Source: Pseudonocardia kunmingensis (GTDB lineage Bacteria > Actinomycetota > Actinomycetes > Mycobacteriales > Pseudonocardiaceae). Taken from it: DNA of 64,000 nt. Positions 1-8,866 of the stretch are shown in pieces (within the stretch, counting starts at the first letter, position 1; each line of letters starts with the position of its first letter). A program made the translations under genes and the position numbers. The DNA is taken from contig NZ_VFPA01000005.1 of assembly GCF_006716445.1 (NCBI RefSeq), positions 558,001-622,000 of the forward strand, written 5' to 3'. The notes below the pieces were generated by a model. It saw only the letters and a list, made by a program, of their open reading frames with translations, had not been told where the DNA came from and ran no database searches.

Positions 1-461
1 TCGGCGAACGCGATCTGGTCGACCACGTGGTCGCCGACGCCGTCGGGGTCCACCTCGTCGAGGTGGCGGCCGACGTGCTGGGCATCCACCAGTGTCACGA
101 TCGCGTCCAGCTGGAAGTGGCGGGCGATCTCGTCGTCGACGAAGAACGTCTGGGCCACCGGGTTCGGGTCGGCCATGCCGGAGGTCTCGATGAGGATCCG
201 GTCGAACCGCTCGCGCCGCTCCAGCAGCGAACGCAGGATCTCGATGAGGTCGGTGCGGGCGGTGCAGCACAGGCAGCAGCCGTTGCTCATCTCGATGATC
301 TTCTCGTCCCCGCCGATGACGAGGTCGTTGTCGATCCCGATCTCGCCGAACTCGTTCTCGATCACTGCGATCCGGTGGCCGTGGTTCGCGGTGAGGATGT
401 GGTTGACCAACGTGGTCTTGCCCGAGCCGAGGAAGCCGGTCAGGACGGTGACGGGGATCAT
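1..461 (-). CDS. CobW/P47K-family GTP-binding metallochaperone (partial)
   Basis: The N-terminal 153 residues of a CobW-type G3E GTPase are present; the gene runs off the left edge of the window. The start of the protein reads MIPVTVLTGFLGSGKTT, which holds the Walker A loop GFLGSGKT, and further on there is the CxCC-type motif NGCCLCC that in this family binds the metal to be delivered, then ETSGMADP. The family hydrolyses GTP to load zinc, cobalt or another metal onto client enzymes. Its ATG overlaps the ubiD stop in an ATGA, so it is translationally coupled to the UbiX/UbiD/amidohydrolase operon. I infer that it may load the metal of the amidohydrolase at the head of the operon, but the client is not shown by the sequence. 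Confidence 0.9.
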   Translation of the reverse strand, partial: MIPVTVLTGFLGSGKTTLVNHILTANHGHRIAVIENEFGEIGIDNDLVIGGDEKIIEMSNGCCLCCTARTDLIEILRSLLERRERFDRILIETSGMADPNPVAQTFFVDDEIARHFQLDAIVTLVDAQHVGRHLDEVDPDGVGDHVVDQIAFA

Positions 462-1828
462 GCGGTTCCTCCGGTGGGAGCGAGCAGCCGCCGCGCGGCG
501 GCGCGGGCGTGGTCGGAGACGACGATGCGGTCGCCGTGGAAGTCCGGGCCGCGGGTGGCGTCCAGGCCCATCCGCGACGTGGTGCCGTCGCTGCCCGACG
601 AGGGATCCAGCGGCGAGCCGGGCAGGCCGTCGACGACGAACAGATCGCGATGGGGCTGGAAGTGCGTGGCGAGCGCCCAGAGGACCTCGGCGTCGTCGGT
701 GACGTCGACGTCCTCGTCCACGGCGATCACGGTCTTGAGGTAGGGGTCCCAGCCGAGCAGGCCCAGCATGACCTGCCGCGCCTGCCCGGGCCGGCGCTGC
801 CGCAGCGCCACGTAGCAGTGGAAGTGGGTGCCCGACGTCGGGTAGTGCAACGCGGTGACGTCGGGGAAGCGCGCCATGAGCTGCGCGGCCATCTCGGCCT
901 CGCGCGGGATCCGGGCGAGGTTGAGGTGCTCGGCCGTGTTGCCGCCCTCGACGTCGATCAGCAGCGGCTCGGCGCGGCGCAGGATCGTGTCGACGCGCAG
1001 CACGTTGTTCGTCGACCGGTTCGACGAGTAGCCGGAGAACTCGCCGAACGGGCCCTCCTCCGCCCGCGCGGCCGGGTCGACGGTGCCCTCGAGGACGATG
1101 TCGGCCCACGCGGGCACGCCGATCCCGTGCCGGGGGGTGCGCACCACCTCGAGCGGTTCGCCGAACAGCGCACCGGCCAGCGCCCGCTCGTCCACGTCGT
1201 AGCCGACCCGGGCGGAGGCGGCGAGCATGAACAGCGGGTGCCCGCCGATCACCATCGCCACCGGCATCGGCTCGCCGCGCTCGGCGTAGCGGCCGAGCAT
1301 CCGCCACAGGTCCCCGCGGGAGTGCAGGCTCGTGGCGAGCTCGGTGCGCGAGTGCACCATCGAGCGGTGGTAGCTCAGGTTGCCCACCCCCGAGTCCGGG
1401 TCTTCCGCGACGATGATCCCGCTCGTGACGTAGGGCGCCCGGTCCGAGGCGAAGTGGCGCAGCATCGGCACCGTGGCGAGGTCGACCTCGTCGCCGCGCC
1501 GCACCACCTCGCACACCGGGCCGTCGTCCACCACCCGCGGCGGCAGCGGCGTCGCGGTGCGCTCCTGGTAGGTCGCGTGCAGCCGCTCCGGCGTGCAGCC
1601 GAGCAACCGCGCGATGCGCCGCCGTGAGGCGAACACGTTGCTGAGCACCGGGACGTCCAGCCCGTCGACCTTGCGGCACAGCACCATCTCGTCGCGCCCC
1701 GCGGCCGTGAGCTCGTAGATCAGCCCCGTGACGCCCTCGTCGGCGGACACGGCGTCGTCGACGACGAGGACGTCGTCGGGATGGTCGGCGAGGTAGGACG
1801 CGAGGAACTCGTGGGGATCCTGGGTCAT
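458..1828 (-). CDS. ubiD: UbiD-family decarboxylase
   Basis: A 456-residue protein of the UbiD family, which uses prenylated FMN to decarboxylate, or carboxylate, aromatic and alpha,beta-unsaturated acids reversibly. The family pattern is visible: an N-terminal domain with PVLSNVFASR, a central block with GIGVPAWADIVLEG and EGPFGEFSGYSSNR, then LIDVEGGNTAEHLNLARIPREAE and a C-terminal block ending DATRGPDF. The start is the ATG at 1828, which overlaps the ubiX stop by four bases. An upstream extension of the open frame lacks family sequence. UbiX is encoded immediately upstream, so the cofactor would be made locally. The substrate is unknown; neighbouring nucleobase-type permeases and amidohydrolases suggest a heterocyclic or aromatic acid. 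Confidence 0.92.
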   Translation of the reverse strand: MTQDPHEFLASYLADHPDDVLVVDDAVSADEGVTGLIYELTAAGRDEMVLCRKVDGLDVPVLSNVFASRRRIARLLGCTPERLHATYQERTATPLPPRVVDDGPVCEVVRRGDEVDLATVPMLRHFASDRAPYVTSGIIVAEDPDSGVGNLSYHRSMVHSRTELATSLHSRGDLWRMLGRYAERGEPMPVAMVIGGHPLFMLAASARVGYDVDERALAGALFGEPLEVVRTPRHGIGVPAWADIVLEGTVDPAARAEEGPFGEFSGYSSNRSTNNVLRVDTILRRAEPLLIDVEGGNTAEHLNLARIPREAEMAAQLMARFPDVTALHYPTSGTHFHCYVALRQRRPGQARQVMLGLLGWDPYLKTVIAVDEDVDVTDDAEVLWALATHFQPHRDLFVVDGLPGSPLDPSSGSDGTTSRMGLDATRGPDFHGDRIVVSDHARAAARRLLAPTGGTA

Positions 1829-2460
1829 GACACCGCTCCTTCCACGGGCTGCACCGTGATCCCGGGGCGCGGGGGGACGGGGCCGTGCCAACGCGGGTAG
1901 ACGTCGTGCTCGATCCCGAACTGGTCGAGCACCTTTCCGGACAGGTGGGCGAGCACGTCCTCGACGGAGGACGGCCGCTGGTAGAACGCGGGCATCGGCG
2001 GCAGCACCGTCGCGCCTGCCTCGGTCACCGCCACCATGTTGCGCAGGTGCACGAGGCTGAGCGGCGTCTCGCGGGCCACGAGGACCAGCGGGCGGCGCTC
2101 CTTGAGGCAGACGTCGGCGGCGCGCGTGAGCAGGTCGTCGCCGTAGCCGTGGGCGATGCCGGCGAGGGTCCTCATCGAGCATGGCGCCACGGCCATGCCC
2201 AGCGTCGGGAACGAGCCGGAGGCGATCGACGCGGCGATGTCGCCCCTGCGGTGCACGACGTCGGCGAGCGCGGCCACCTCGGACGGGCACATGGTCGTCT
2301 CGAGCTCGATGGTGCGGTGCGCGGCCTGCGAGATCACCAGGTGGGTCTCGACGGTGCCGAGGTCGCGCAGGCACCGCAGCAGGTGGATGCCCAGGTGCGG
2401 GGCGCTGGCGCCGGTGATCCCGACGACCAGGCGGGGCCGGGCGGGCGAGAACCTGGTCAT
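1825..2460 (-). CDS. ubiX: Flavin prenyltransferase UbiX
   Basis: A 211-residue flavin prenyltransferase of normal length. It joins dimethylallyl phosphate to FMN to give the prenyl-FMN cofactor needed by UbiD enzymes. Visible family features are the N-terminal flavin-binding VVGITGASAPHLG, the SGSFPTLGMAVAPCSMRTLAGIAHG block, and the segment ERRPLVLVARETPLSLVHLRNM. The ATG overlaps the stop of the upstream permease in an ATGA, and its own stop overlaps the ubiD start, so permease, UbiX and UbiD are translated as a coupled set. Confidence 0.95.
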   Translation of the reverse strand: MTRFSPARPRLVVGITGASAPHLGIHLLRCLRDLGTVETHLVISQAAHRTIELETTMCPSEVAALADVVHRRGDIAASIASGSFPTLGMAVAPCSMRTLAGIAHGYGDDLLTRAADVCLKERRPLVLVARETPLSLVHLRNMVAVTEAGATVLPPMPAFYQRPSSVEDVLAHLSGKVLDQFGIEHDVYPRWHGPVPPRPGITVQPVEGAVS

Positions 2461-3812
2461 GCCGGCCGGGCCCCCTCGGCGTCCCGGGAGCGGGCCCGCA
2501 CGTGGAAGACCAGGTTGAGCCCGACGGCGACGATCGTGCCGATGGCCACGCCGCTGTGCAGGACCGTCTGCAGGACCTCGGGCATCTGCGCGAAGAACTC
2601 CGGCACGGTCGCCGGCACCAGCCCGAGCCCGAGGGCGAGCATCACGATCAGCAGGTTGCCGGGCGCGGAGAAGTCCACCCGTGACAGCAGCTGGATCCCC
2701 GAGACGGCCAGCGCGCCGAACGTCACGAGCGCTGCCGCGCCGACCACCGGTTCCGGGATCGCGGCGACCACCCGGCCGACCGGCTGGACGACACCGAGCA
2801 CGATCAGGATCACGCCGCCGACGGCCACCGGGTAGCGGCTGCGCACCCCGGTCAGCGCGATCAGCCCGATGTTCTGCCCGAACGTGGTGTAGACGAAACC
2901 GCTGAACACCCCGCTGACGGCCGTCAGCAGGCCGTCCACCCGGAGCAGGGCCGCGATGTCGCGGGGCCCGACCGGCTTGCCGACGACCTCACCGACCGCG
3001 AGGCCCTGCCCCGACCCCTCGACCATGAGGACGAAGACGATGATCAGCACCAGGAGGATCGACGGGACGTGGAAGGCCAGCGCGCCGAAGTGGAACGGGG
3101 CGACCATGCCGACCACCGGTCCCGCGCCGACCGCGCTCAGGTCCCCGAACCCGGCGACCCATCCGGTGACCGCGCCGAGGACGATGGCGAGCAGGATCGA
3201 CAGCTGGCCGAGCAGGCCGCGCAGGAAGCGGTAGAACACCACCATCAGCGCGACCGTGAACGCCGCCAGGCCGAGCCTGCCGAGGTCGCCGTGGCCTGCC
3301 TCGCCCGGGTCGCCCGCGATGAGCTCGAGGCCCACCGGGATCAGGGTCAACCCGATCAGCGCGATCACGGTGCCGGTGACCACCGGCGGGAAGAACGCGA
3401 GGACCCTGCTGAAGTACGGGGCGACCAGGATCCAGACGATCCCGGCCACCAGCAGCGAGCCGTAGACGGTGCCGAGGCCGTGGCTCTGCCCGATGAGGAT
3501 CATCGGCACGATGCCGTTCGACGCGGCACCGACCACGAGCGGCATCCGGATGCCGAAGCGCCACAGGCCCAGAGCCTGCAGCAGGGTGCCGATGCCGGCC
3601 AGCACCAGGTCGATGCTGACCAGCGCGGCGATCTGCTCCCCGGAGAGGCCGAGGCCCGCGCCGACGACGATCGGCACGACCACGACGCCGGCGTACATCA
3701 CCAGCACGTGCTGGAGGCCCAGCAGGACGGTCGGGCCCACCGGAAGGCGCTCGTCGACCGCGGACGCGCCGGACCCGGGAGTGGCGGAGGAGTGTGCGTC
3801 GTGCTGAGCCAT
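2457..3812 (-). CDS. NCS2-family nucleobase:cation symporter (downstream copy)
   Basis: A polytopic membrane protein of about 450 residues belonging to the uracil/xanthine permease family, whose members take up purines or pyrimidines with protons or sodium. It has alternating hydrophobic segments starting with GLQHVLVMYAGVVVVPIVVGAG, a typical NCS2 first helix, and the TM10-like motif TTFGQNIGLIALTGV. I prefer the ATG at 3812, preceded by a GAGG-type ribosome site, over an in-frame ATG at 3836 that lacks one; the latter would add eight residues. It follows a second NCS2 gene by about 40 bases. Two non-identical NCS2 permeases in one operon suggest two substrates or different affinities. Confidence 0.9.
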   Translation of the reverse strand: MAQHDAHSSATPGSGASAVDERLPVGPTVLLGLQHVLVMYAGVVVVPIVVGAGLGLSGEQIAALVSIDLVLAGIGTLLQALGLWRFGIRMPLVVGAASNGIVPMILIGQSHGLGTVYGSLLVAGIVWILVAPYFSRVLAFFPPVVTGTVIALIGLTLIPVGLELIAGDPGEAGHGDLGRLGLAAFTVALMVVFYRFLRGLLGQLSILLAIVLGAVTGWVAGFGDLSAVGAGPVVGMVAPFHFGALAFHVPSILLVLIIVFVLMVEGSGQGLAVGEVVGKPVGPRDIAALLRVDGLLTAVSGVFSGFVYTTFGQNIGLIALTGVRSRYPVAVGGVILIVLGVVQPVGRVVAAIPEPVVGAAALVTFGALAVSGIQLLSRVDFSAPGNLLIVMLALGLGLVPATVPEFFAQMPEVLQTVLHSGVAIGTIVAVGLNLVFHVRARSRDAEGARPA

Positions 3813-3849
3813 GGGATCCCTCACCTCGTCGGTCATCGGGAGCGGGGGG

Positions 3850-5226
3850 TCACGAACACGTACAGGGCTCGCCCACGGGGGCCGGGCACGTGTGCTCCTT
3901 CGGCCGCCGGTGGTTCAGCAGCAGGTTGAGCGCGATCGCGCAGAGGCCGCCCGCGGCGATGCCGCTGCCGAGCACGGTCTCCACCGAGGCGGGCAGGCCT
4001 GCGTAGAACTCCGGGGCGCCGCCGGGCATCATCCCGAAGCCGAAGGAGATCGCCACGATCATCATGTTGCGCGCGTTGCCCAGGTCCGCCTGGGCGGCGA
4101 TCTTCAGGCCGATCACGCCCACCGTGCCGAACATGACCACCCCGACGCCGCCCAGCACCGGGCCGGGCAGGGACGCGATGACCGCCCCGAGCTGGGGCAT
4201 CAGGCCCATGACGATGAGGATCACGCCCGCGGTGGCCACGACGAAGCGGCTCACGACCCGGGTGATGCTCACGACCCCGACGTTGTTGCCGAACGTCACG
4301 ATCGTGAACGAGTTGAACACACCCGCCAGCGCGGCCGAGACGCCGTCGGCGCGCAGCGCACCCGCCATCGTCCGCTGGTCGATCCGGCGGTCGGTGATCT
4401 CGCCGATCGCGAGCGTGTGGCCGGTGGTCTCGACCATGTTGACGGCCTGGACGATCAGCATCGGCACGATCGCGGCGAGCAGGAACGTCGGCGGCCCGAA
4501 CGCGAACGGCGTGACCATGCCGAACACGTCGGCCTCGGCCACCGCCGAGAAGTCGGCCATGCCGAGCGGGACCGCCACGACGGTGCCGACCAGCAGCGCG
4601 ATCAGGATGCCGAACCGGCGCAGGGCCGCGGGCCCGAACCGCTCGATCGCCAGCACCAACCCGATCGTCCCCAGGGCCAGCAGCAGCTTGTCGGCCGACC
4701 CGTACCCGGGGGCGGTGGGATCGGATCCCGCGATGAGGTTCGACGTCTTCGGCAGCAGGGAGAAGCCGATGATGGCGATGATCGTGCCGGTGACGATCGG
4801 CGGGAAGAACGGCAGCAGCCGGGAGAACCACGGCGCCACCAGCCAGCCGACGAGGCCGGCGACGATGGTGGCACCGAACACCGCGCCCAGCCCGCCCTCC
4901 GCGCCGACGGTGATCGCGGGCGCTATCCCGGTGAACGTCGAGCCCATGACCATCGGCAGCCGGGCTCCGATGTTCAGCACGCCGATGGTCTGCAGGAGCG
5001 TCGCCACCCCGCTCACCAGCACGTTCGCGCTCACGAGCAGGGCGATCCGGTCGGTCGGCAGCCCGAGCCCGAGCCCGATCAGCAGGGGCGTGGTGACCAT
5101 CCCGGAGTAGGCGACGAGGACGTGCTGCAGTCCCAGCGGCACGAGCTGCCGGATCGGCGGGACCGCGTCGACGGGGTGGGGGTTCGCAGCAGACGTGCGG
5201 GCGGTGGATCGGGCACGGAAGCGCAT
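3850..5226 (-). CDS. NCS2-family nucleobase:cation symporter (upstream copy)
   Basis: A 458-residue permease of the same family as its downstream neighbour, but clearly diverged. It begins with VPLGLQHVLVAYSGMVTTPLLIG and carries the conserved TFGNNVGVVSITRVVSRFV stretch in the substrate-binding region. The ATG at 5226 has an excellent ribosome site (GGAGG with about four bases of spacing). It lies between the amidohydrolase and the second permease in the same orientation with short gaps, so it belongs to the same transcript. The transported compound may be a purine, pyrimidine or an analogue; the sequence alone does not decide. Confidence 0.9.
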   Translation of the reverse strand: MRFRARSTARTSAANPHPVDAVPPIRQLVPLGLQHVLVAYSGMVTTPLLIGLGLGLPTDRIALLVSANVLVSGVATLLQTIGVLNIGARLPMVMGSTFTGIAPAITVGAEGGLGAVFGATIVAGLVGWLVAPWFSRLLPFFPPIVTGTIIAIIGFSLLPKTSNLIAGSDPTAPGYGSADKLLLALGTIGLVLAIERFGPAALRRFGILIALLVGTVVAVPLGMADFSAVAEADVFGMVTPFAFGPPTFLLAAIVPMLIVQAVNMVETTGHTLAIGEITDRRIDQRTMAGALRADGVSAALAGVFNSFTIVTFGNNVGVVSITRVVSRFVVATAGVILIVMGLMPQLGAVIASLPGPVLGGVGVVMFGTVGVIGLKIAAQADLGNARNMMIVAISFGFGMMPGGAPEFYAGLPASVETVLGSGIAAGGLCAIALNLLLNHRRPKEHTCPAPVGEPCTCS

Positions 5227-5263
5227 CGTTCCTCCATTGGAACGCCGGCGGTCGTGGACTGGG

Positions 5264-6682
5264 TCAGGAGATCCAGGGGGTGCGCAGGCCGGCCATGCCC
5301 GCCCGCGCGAGCAGGGCGTCGGCGTGGCGCTGGGCGTCGGCCATGACCTCGTCCTCGTCGAGGCGCAGGCACCGGCCGTCGGCGTAGACGATCTCGCCGC
5401 CCGCGATGGTCATGTGCACGTCGCCGCCACGGGCGGAGTACACGAGCTGGCTCACGACGCGGTGCAGCGGGCGCAGGTGGGGCCGGTCGAGGTCGACGAC
5501 GACGATGTCGGCCAGCCGCCCGGGCTCCAGCACGCCGGCGTCGACACCGGCGTAGCGCGCACCGTCCCGGGTGGCCAGCTCGATGGCGTCCTCGGCGCGG
5601 GCGCTCGTCGGGTCGAGCGTGGCGAGCCGCTGGGCGAAGACCGCCTGCTTCATGCACTCGAAGGCGTCCTGCCGGTGCCCGCAGCTCGGGCCGTCGGTGC
5701 CGAGGGCGACGGCGACGCCCCGGTCCCGCAGGTCGCGCAGCCGCAGGGTGCCCGAGGCCAGGTAGGCGTTCGAGGTGGGGTTGTGCGCGACGCCCGCCCC
5801 GGCCTCGCCGATCAGATCGACGTCCTTGTCGTCGAGCCAGACCGCGTGCGCGAGCGTCGCGCGCCCGTCGAGCAGGCCCTCGGCCGCGAGCCACTGGACG
5901 GGCGTCGCGCCGTAGGCCTCGCGGTAGCTCGCCGGGTCGCCGCTGCCCTCGCAGCAGTGCGTGTGCCAGCGGGTGCCGAGCTCGCGGGCCAGCTCGATCG
6001 CGGCCCGCAGCAGGTGCTGGTCGACGTAGGTGAGGTTCAGCGGGGCCGGCCAGACCTCGACCCTCGACCCGGGCGGGCGCTGCCCCACCGCCTCCCGGGT
6101 GATCGCGAGCTCGTCCGCGGCCGAGTACCGGAACAGCTCCTCGGGCTGGCCGCGCCTGCGGGCGATCTCGCTGGGCTGCCCGACCACGCCGCGGGCGACC
6201 GCGCCGCGCAGCCCGGCCTGCTCGATCACGTCGGCCACGGCGAGGGTGGTGGCGAGATCGCTCGGGGCGTAGTGGTTGTCGACCACCGTCGTGATCCCGG
6301 ACCGCAGGGCCTCCACCGCTCCGAGCCGGGCGCCCGCCACGGCCTCCGCGCCGGTGATCGCGATCGAGTACGGCCACATGAACCCGCACAGCCACGGCAC
6401 GATCGACATGCCTTCGCCCAGTCCGCGGGCCAGTGCCTGGTAGAGGTGGTTGTGGCCGTCGACGAAGCCCGGGAGCACCGCCTTGCCGCGGCAGTCGACC
6501 ACGGTCTCCGCGCGCCAGTGCGCCATCCGCGCGTCCGGGCCGACCGCGACGATGCGGTCGCCGCGGACCGCGACCGCGCCGGAGTCGTGGACGGTGCGGT
6601 CGTCGTCGACGGTCACGACGGCTCCCCCGGTGAGGAGGAGGTCGCAGTGCACGGTCGTCGGCCCGGTGATCCCGTCGGTCAT
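5264..6682 (-). CDS. Metal-dependent amidohydrolase/deaminase (ATZ/TRZ/SAH-deaminase-like)
   Basis: A 472-residue amidohydrolase of the group that holds guanine, S-adenosylhomocysteine and 8-oxoguanine deaminases and triazine hydrolases. Metal-binding positions are visible: HNH after the first strand (PGFVDGHNHLYQALARGL), HTHCCEGSG, the later HAVWLDDKD, and the aspartate in LGTDGPSCGH. These fit a single zinc or iron ion that activates water for hydrolytic deamination or dechlorination. The ATG at 6682 is chosen because the family homology starts just after it; an ATG 48 bases upstream is less likely. It is the first gene of the operon that continues with two NCS2 permeases, ubiX, ubiD and cobW. 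Its exact substrate is not predictable. Confidence 0.88.
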   Translation of the reverse strand: MTDGITGPTTVHCDLLLTGGAVVTVDDDRTVHDSGAVAVRGDRIVAVGPDARMAHWRAETVVDCRGKAVLPGFVDGHNHLYQALARGLGEGMSIVPWLCGFMWPYSIAITGAEAVAGARLGAVEALRSGITTVVDNHYAPSDLATTLAVADVIEQAGLRGAVARGVVGQPSEIARRRGQPEELFRYSAADELAITREAVGQRPPGSRVEVWPAPLNLTYVDQHLLRAAIELARELGTRWHTHCCEGSGDPASYREAYGATPVQWLAAEGLLDGRATLAHAVWLDDKDVDLIGEAGAGVAHNPTSNAYLASGTLRLRDLRDRGVAVALGTDGPSCGHRQDAFECMKQAVFAQRLATLDPTSARAEDAIELATRDGARYAGVDAGVLEPGRLADIVVVDLDRPHLRPLHRVVSQLVYSARGGDVHMTIAGGEIVYADGRCLRLDEDEVMADAQRHADALLARAGMAGLRTPWIS

Positions 6683-6805
6683 CACGCCCGCTTCCCGGGC
6701 GGTGCGACCGCCCTGATTCCCGTAGCGCACTCCTGCGCCGCCCCGTGAGGGGGCGGTGGGGCGCCGAACGGTTTAACCCGGAAGGGAGGTCACCGGCGTG
6801 AACGC

Positions 6806-6834
6806 ATGTAACGACACTCGGCGGCGGGTGTCAA
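6806..6834 (-). promoter_or_regulatory. Promoter candidate for the amidohydrolase-NCS2-ubiXD-cobW operon
   Basis: On the minus strand there is a perfect -35 hexamer TTGACA (plus 6829-6834), a 17-base spacer and TTACAT (plus 6806-6811) as the -10. This would give a leader of roughly 115 bases before the ATG at 6682. The spacing and both hexamers fit the vegetative sigma factor. Confidence 0.6.
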
Positions 6835-6946
6835 GAACGCGTCGCGAACCTGCACGTCACAGGACCGCCGATCCGATCCCGCTCCGGGACCCGGGCGCTT
6901 CCGGGATCGCGGCCGGACCGGACCGCCGCAAATTACATGCAGATCG

Positions 6947-6975
6947 TTGACACGTGCACCGGGCGGTGGTCGAAT
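6947..6975 (+). promoter_or_regulatory. Promoter candidate for the plus-strand hydrolase at 7064
   Basis: TTGACA at 6947-6952 is followed after 17 bases by TCGAAT at 6970-6975. Transcription would start about 80 bases before the GTG at 7064. The -10 is weak, so this is only a candidate. Confidence 0.4.
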
Positions 6976-7063
6976 CGGGCGAGCCGCGGACGACGCGGCG
7001 GCCCGTAGGTGCGATGAGTCGCGGCCGGGGAAGTCCGACGACCAGATGCCCGAGGAGCCTCTC

Positions 7064-8050
7064 GTGATCATCGATACGCACGTGCACCCGACCGACCTGG
7101 TCGACGAGGCGTGGCGCCACACCGGCACACCGTTCACCGGCGAGCGCACGCTCGCGATGATGGACGGCCCGTTCCCGATCAACGGCAAGCCGCGCCGCGT
7201 CGACGTCTCCTGCATCATGCCCCCGCCCGGCAACACCCAGTGGCGCGAGGGCAACCGGACCGGCCGCGAGGGCATCCGCGACTACCAGGCCTACGTCACG
7301 TCGCTGGTGCAGGCCTACCCCGACCGGTTCGTCGGCAACTTCATCTACAACCCGCGCTTCGGGCCCGAGAACGGCGCGGCCGAGCTGGCCTTCCACGTGA
7401 AGGAGCACGGCTACAAGATGATGAAGCTGCACGCCAACATGCACTCCTACCGCCCGGACCGGGCGCTGGACTGGCTGCGGCCGGCCCTGCGGGTGTGCGA
7501 CGAGCTCGGCGTGATCGTGCTGCTGCACACCGGCGACGGGCCCTACTCGATCCCCACGCAGTTCTACCCGATCATCCGCGAGTTCCCGGACGTCACGTTC
7601 ATCATCGGCCACTTCGGCATCCAGACCGGCGGCGTGTACTGCTTCGAGGCGTTCTGGATGATCCAGGACACGCCCAACGTGATCGGCGAGTCCGGTTGGC
7701 TGCTGCAGTCGCGGATCGTGGAGTTCGCCAAGGAGATGAAGAAGAGCGACCTCGTGTTCGGCACGGACTCGCCGCCGAACGAGCCGTGGATGTGGGCCCG
7801 CGAGCTGGAGGTGCTCTGCCACGAGCCCCCGCAGGGCCTCGCGCTCTCCGAGGACGACCTCGAGGGCTACCTCGGCAACAACATGGCGAAGCTGCTGGGC
7901 CTGGCGCCCACCCCGCCGCCGAAGGACGTCGCCGAGGCCGAGGCCTACCTGCGCGGCGAGGTGGTGCAGGCCTCGGCGGCGAACACGCACGCCGACGCGT
8001 ACTCCGGCTACACCCCGTCGGCCTGGGCGGAGGCGGCGGCCGCGCGCTGA
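7064..8050 (+). CDS. Amidohydrolase-2 family hydrolase/decarboxylase
   Basis: A 328-residue TIM-barrel protein of the amidohydrolase-2 family, which contains gamma-resorcylate and aminocarboxymuconate-semialdehyde decarboxylases and lactone hydrolases. Metal ligands are visible as the N-terminal DTHVHP, the histidine in LLHTGDG, the histidine in IIGHFGIQTGG and the aspartate in FGTDSPPNEP. I choose GTG 7064 because GAGGAG lies six bases upstream and the protein then begins MIIDTHVHP, the usual start of the family. An ATG 18 bases upstream has no ribosome site. It is transcribed away from the ubiXD operon and probably acts on an intermediate of the same pathway. Confidence 0.85.
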   Translation: MIIDTHVHPTDLVDEAWRHTGTPFTGERTLAMMDGPFPINGKPRRVDVSCIMPPPGNTQWREGNRTGREGIRDYQAYVTSLVQAYPDRFVGNFIYNPRFGPENGAAELAFHVKEHGYKMMKLHANMHSYRPDRALDWLRPALRVCDELGVIVLLHTGDGPYSIPTQFYPIIREFPDVTFIIGHFGIQTGGVYCFEAFWMIQDTPNVIGESGWLLQSRIVEFAKEMKKSDLVFGTDSPPNEPWMWARELEVLCHEPPQGLALSEDDLEGYLGNNMAKLLGLAPTPPPKDVAEAEAYLRGEVVQASAANTHADAYSGYTPSAWAEAAAAR

Positions 8051-8068
8051 CCCGGCGGCCCGCACCGC

Positions 8069-8115
8069 ACGAACGGCCCGTCCGTCCCGCTCTATCGGAC
8101 GGACGGGCCGTTCGT
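8069..8115. terminator. Perfect 19-bp inverted repeat between convergent genes
   Basis: Arms at 8069-8087 and 8097-8115 are perfect complements (19 of 19) with a nine-base loop. No T-run follows. It lies between the convergent hydrolase and GntR genes and can terminate both. The right arm is inside the gntR reading frame and encodes part of its last residues, and the gntR stop codon is in the loop. Confidence 0.8.
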
Positions 8116-8823
8116 ACGACGGCGGCGCCCAACCGGGTCCGGGCTCAGCGGTTTGGCCTGCGACAGGCGGGTGCGCAGGCGGGCGATGTGCCGCCGGGCC
8201 GCTTCGGCGGCCAGCTCCGGGTCGCCCGCCACCATCGCCTCGACGATCTGCCGGTGCTCGTCCAGCGCGAGTCGCGGCGCGTCGGGGCTGCGCCACAGCG
8301 AGTGCAGGGCGAAGTGCGAGCGCCCGGCCATCGGTTCCAGGGCCGCCGTGAGGTGCGGGTTGGCGGCGAGCTCGCGCAACGTGCGGTGGAAGCGCCGGTC
8401 GAGGTCGATGTGCGCCAGGATGTCCTCCCCCGACGACGTCGCGAGCGCCGCCTCGTGCTCGGCGAGGATCTCACGCAGGCCGGCCAGCGAGTCGGCGTCG
8501 AGGTGCTCGGTGGCCAGCCGGGCCGCGAGCCCTTCGAGCTGCTCCCGCACCAGGTAGAGCTGCCGCAGGTCGTCGATGTCGACGCGGCTGACCTCCGCGC
8601 CCCGGTTCGGGGCGTGCGTGGCGAGCCCGTCGTAGATCAGCCGCTGCACGGCCTCGCGGACGGGGCTGCGGCTCACCCCGAGCTGGCGCGCGAGCTCGGG
8701 GACGCTCAGCGGGGTGCCCGGAGGCAGCCGGTTGACCAGGATGGCCGACTTGACCGCCTCGTAGGTGCGCTCGGCCAGCTGCCCGCCCTGCTCCAACCGG
8801 TCGAGCGCGCGGGGCACGGACAT
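8092..8823 (-). CDS. GntR-family transcriptional regulator (FCD type)
   Basis: A 243-residue regulator with an N-terminal winged helix at about residues 15-80 (LSVPELARQLGVSRSPVREAVQRL is the recognition region) and a C-terminal all-helical FCD ligand domain with the metal-binding type pattern D-R-x-F-H-R and later H. The ATG at 8823 follows a GAGG ribosome site. The last residues, RRRRTNGPSVR, are encoded by one arm of a 19-bp inverted repeat and do not belong to the family fold. It stands between the hydrolase at 7064 and the LacI gene and is likely to control the heterocycle/aromatic-acid genes; the ligand is unknown. Confidence 0.9.
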   Translation of the reverse strand: MSVPRALDRLEQGGQLAERTYEAVKSAILVNRLPPGTPLSVPELARQLGVSRSPVREAVQRLIYDGLATHAPNRGAEVSRVDIDDLRQLYLVREQLEGLAARLATEHLDADSLAGLREILAEHEAALATSSGEDILAHIDLDRRFHRTLRELAANPHLTAALEPMAGRSHFALHSLWRSPDAPRLALDEHRQIVEAMVAGDPELAAEAARRHIARLRTRLSQAKPLSPDPVGRRRRTNGPSVR

Positions 8824-8866
8824 GACGGACCTCGATCAACTCGGCTGGACGGGCGGAGGATACCGC

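Larger units (their letters stand above)
6683..7063. other. Divergent intergenic region with two promoter candidates
   Basis: This 381-base gap separates the minus-strand ubiD operon from the plus-strand hydrolase. It holds the two promoter candidates listed separately. There is also a GC-rich hairpin near 6737-6758, CCGCCCC pairing with GGGGCGG, in what would be the leader of the minus operon. Copies of GCATGTAA (6804-6811) and its complement TTACATGC (6933-6940) lie on the two sides and could be half-sites of a shared regulator. No small gene is convincing here. Confidence 0.6.
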
